Source of the DNA: Candidatus Dojkabacteria bacterium UBA5749
GTDB taxonomy: Bacteria > Patescibacteriota > Dojkabacteria > SC72
Assembly: GCA_002419125.1 (NCBI GenBank)
Contig: DIFL01000057.1
Span: 4,229-20,710, forward strand
Reading direction: 5' to 3'
Length of the DNA: 16,482 bases
The number at the start of each line of letters is the position of its first letter. Position 1 is the stretch's first letter. The position numbers and the translations under genes are program-made. Positions 15,284 to 16,482 of this stretch are shown one piece after another. Below the pieces are notes generated by a model. The model was not told the DNA's origin, searched no databases, and was given only the letters and a program-made list of their open reading frames with translations.

Positions 15284-15769
15284 ATGGAAATAACAAGAGA
15301 ATGGTACGAAAATGAACAAATATCTTCAGACCATTCAAATCTAGAAATCAGGCAGATATATGTTTGGGTTGTTACTAAGGATAATATGGTAGCAATAGTT
15401 ACAAAAAGTAATGGAGGTTCTCATTTTCCTGGTGGACATCCTGAAGTTGGGGAGAATAATCTACAGACAGCACAAAGAGAAGTATATGAAGAAACCGGAT
15501 TAGATATATCATCCTACATATCATATTTAAAATTCTTTGGTTATTATCTAATTGAAGAAAACAAAGAAAAGTATTTACAGATAAGATATCTATTGCAATT
15601 ACCTTTGAAATCAAAGGAATATAACCTCTTTATGAATGAGAAAAGTGATGAAGAGCGTCCTGTTGTTTCGGCTCAATGGGTAGAACTTAATCGACTTTCT
15701 GAATATATCCCTTGGGTGAAGGGTTTAGAAGAGTACAATAAAGTCAAAGAGTTAGTGATTAAAAAATAG
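15284..15769 (+). CDS. NUDIX hydrolase
   Basis: A 161-residue NUDIX protein; members cleave nucleoside diphosphates linked to another moiety, for instance oxidised nucleotides, NADH, ADP-ribose or nucleotide sugars. The NUDIX box is complete from G51 to L73 (GHPEVGE, seven residues, then REVYEETGL), with both catalytic glutamates of EE. The core begins with IRQIYVWVVTKDNMVAIVTKS, a typical first sheet, and SHFPGG precedes the box. After it come FFGYYLIEENKEKYLQIRYLLQL and the strand VVSAQWVELNRL. Substrate is not predictable. Together with the HIT-like neighbour it gives the array a nucleotide-cleaving flavour, though this may be coincidence. It lies between copy 4 and the degenerate copy 5. 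Confidence 0.92.
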   Translation: MEITREWYENEQISSDHSNLEIRQIYVWVVTKDNMVAIVTKSNGGSHFPGGHPEVGENNLQTAQREVYEETGLDISSYISYLKFFGYYLIEENKEKYLQIRYLLQLPLKSKEYNLFMNEKSDEERPVVSAQWVELNRLSEYIPWVKGLEEYNKVKELVIKK

Positions 15770-15781
15770 ACAAACTGAATC

Positions 15782-15811
15782 AAGTTTCAAGGCTAATTTT
15801 GTATATCAACA
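15782..15811 (+). repeat. Degenerate repeat, possible copy 5
   Basis: AAGTTTCAAGGCTAATTTTG followed by TATATCAACA matches the repeat order AAGTTCCA, G, CTAA, GTAT, CA with several changes and small length differences. It sits at the position expected for the next junction, just after the NUDIX gene. Moderate support only. Confidence 0.45.
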
Positions 15812-15840
15812 TTAACTCAACTGATTAGAATCTATTAACA
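15811..15840 (+). other. Possible tRNA-Val relic carrying a -35 box
   Basis: ATTAACTCAACTGATTAGAA matches the tRNA-Val D-arm region (11956-11975) at 16 of 20 positions, all four differences being G to A. ATC.ATTAACA follows where the tRNA has the anticodon arm ATCACATTGACA. The final TTAACA (15835-15840) also serves as a good -35 box. Chance similarity is not excluded. Confidence 0.35.
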
Positions 15841-15863
15841 AAAGCATTTCATGATAGTATAAT
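15835..15863 (+). promoter_or_regulatory. Promoter of the small hydrophilic gene
   Basis: TTAACA (15835-15840), 17-base spacer, TATAAT (15858-15863). Transcription would start near 15870, leaving a leader of about 50 bases with a purine-rich GAAAAGAG just before the ATG at 15921. This is the only clear conventional leader of the array region. Confidence 0.65.
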
Positions 15864-15920
15864 TGGCAAATTAGCTCTATAAAAAGATATTGTGTTCTCT
15901 TCAGAGAAAGAAGAAAAGAG

Positions 15921-16118
15921 ATGCCCGATAAAGTTAGTCGAGTTCAAAGTAATGAGGGTAAGGACCCAGGATCAAGTTATCGTGACAACAAAGATGGTAC
16001 AATTCATGTAACGCATCATGATCAAGACACTCGAACAAGCTACGATGTAAAGTATGGCAAAGATGCTGACAACGAAGACAATGCTCTCCCAAACACATTG
16101 CATACAAGCAACCAGTAA
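15921..16118 (+). CDS. Small hydrophilic protein of unknown function
   Basis: 65 residues, almost without large hydrophobic residues and without cysteine, rich in Asp, Asn, His and Lys. Probably disordered or very small-domain. The centre reads YRDNKDGTIHVTHHDQDTRTSYDV, which alternates like a short beta hairpin. I do not recognise a family. It has the best promoter of the region and a purine-rich ribosome-binding region, which supports a real gene. All three Arg codons are CGN (CGA, CGT, CGA), whereas the surrounding genes mostly use AGA/AGG, and the gene looks less AT-rich than its neighbours. That points to a foreign or recently acquired gene. It is followed by a long inverted repeat. Confidence 0.6.
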   Translation: MPDKVSRVQSNEGKDPGSSYRDNKDGTIHVTHHDQDTRTSYDVKYGKDADNEDNALPNTLHTSNQ

Positions 16119-16150
16119 TTTCTGAGAAATTAATCTTTTTATGAGCTAAA

Positions 16151-16192
16151 TGTAGGCTCTGTTAATATATCTTTTGATAAACAGAGCCTACA
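16151..16192. repeat. 13-bp perfect inverted repeat
   Basis: TGTAGGCTCTGTT (16151-16163) and AACAGAGCCTACA (16180-16192) are perfect complements around a 16-base loop. It lies 32 bases after the small hydrophilic gene. There is no T run after either arm, so a terminator is possible but not typical; an operator or recombination site is the alternative. Confidence 0.75.
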
Positions 16193-16220
16193 GTCTTACT
16201 TAAATTTTTCATTAGGTTCT

Positions 16221-16482
16221 ATGAAAAAGGATTCTAAATATATTAAAAAGTCTGAAGAATATATTGATTTTATAATTAAAAGTGACCTTGATGGAAAGAA
16301 ACTGTTAAAAAAGGAATATCCTGGAGTTATTGAACATGATGAGAATGATTTAATTATTGCAGAAGAAATATTTAAAGATCTTAAGAAAATGTGCATAGAA
16401 TACAAAAAGGGGGCAGTTAATGAGAAAACCATTTCAGAATTCTGTGCAAATGTAATGTATAAAAAATATTCACCCAAAGTAG
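16221..16482 (+). CDS. Lys/Glu-rich unknown protein, 3' end outside the window
   Basis: An open frame from the ATG at 16221 runs past the last base, giving at least 87 residues. It is charged and mostly helical by eye (KKSEEYIDFIIKSDLDGKKLLKKEY, then ENDLIIAEEIFKDLKKMCIEYKKGAV), with no membrane segment. AGG seven bases before the ATG could be a weak ribosome-binding site. The opposite-strand frame over the same bases (16196-16477) is a shadow: it is dominated by Phe, Ser, Ile and Leu with no domain likeness. Product unknown. The bases around its start (TTAGGTTCTATG) resemble the repeat core, noted separately. Confidence 0.55.
   Translation, partial: MKKDSKYIKKSEEYIDFIIKSDLDGKKLLKKEYPGVIEHDENDLIIAEEIFKDLKKMCIEYKKGAVNEKTISEFCANVMYKKYSPKV

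Noticed and set aside
12059..15781. Twelve-base identity ACAAACTGAATC at 12059-12070 and 15770-15781, near both ends of the array, as possible flanking direct repeats.
   Set aside because: Short matches of this length are expected by chance in 16 kb of AT-rich sequence; the first copy lies inside the S41-like coding sequence and the flanks do not match.
15865..15877. GGCAAATTAGCTC resembling the tRNA-Val 5' end.
   Set aside because: Only eight contiguous bases agree and the following bases do not continue the D arm or any tRNA fold.
16196..16477. Minus-strand frame of 93 codons at the right end.
   Set aside because: Composition is Phe/Ser/Ile-rich as expected for the complement of a Lys/Glu-rich gene; the plus-strand frame from 16221 is better.

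Overview
This AT-rich window looks like chromosome of a bacterium from the Candidate Phyla Radiation (Patescibacteria). The lineage is inferred, not proven. Supporting signs are a histidyl-tRNA synthetase with an aberrant motif 3, a trigger factor without its PPIase domain, an almost complete lack of Shine-Dalgarno sequences, and several TATAAT-like boxes only 5 to 7 bases before start codons, which suggests leaderless mRNAs. No phage structural gene, transposase, integrase or CRISPR array is visible.

Layout. Positions 1-1640: the 3' part of hisS, then a gene for a degenerate response regulator that has no ATG/GTG/TTG start and is easily missed. Positions 1637-9114 are a leftward block: mutS, a PEP-synthase-like protein that has lost its catalytic histidine, an AI-2E-family membrane protein, and a surface protein with two Ig-like domains. 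Positions 9211-11917 run rightward: a sortase divergent from the Ig-like gene, then trigger factor, clpP and a small unknown gene abutting clpP. The Ig-like protein ends in something resembling a sorting signal, so sortase and substrate may be neighbours. Trigger factor and ClpP form the familiar protein folding/turnover pair.

Positions 11951-16482 are different: a tRNA-Val(GAC) gene followed by a string of unrelated single-gene units (S41-peptidase-like, HIT-like, an inverted gene of unknown function, amidohydrolase, NUDIX), then a small hydrophilic gene and the start of another gene. The units are separated by a ~38-bp repeat, always in the same orientation. The 3' half of the repeat resembles the end of the tRNA-Val gene (GTATCACCCACCA against GTATCGCCCACCA). 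In three junctions (the tRNA itself and two repeats) the distance from this GTAT to the -10 box of the next gene is exactly 27 bases, and in a fourth it is 26; each -10 box is then 6-7 bases from the ATG. My main proposal is an array of single-gene cassettes accreted downstream of tRNA-Val, each junction carrying a tRNA-tail-like site and a short leaderless promoter. The repeat and spacing are seen directly; mobility and mechanism are inference.
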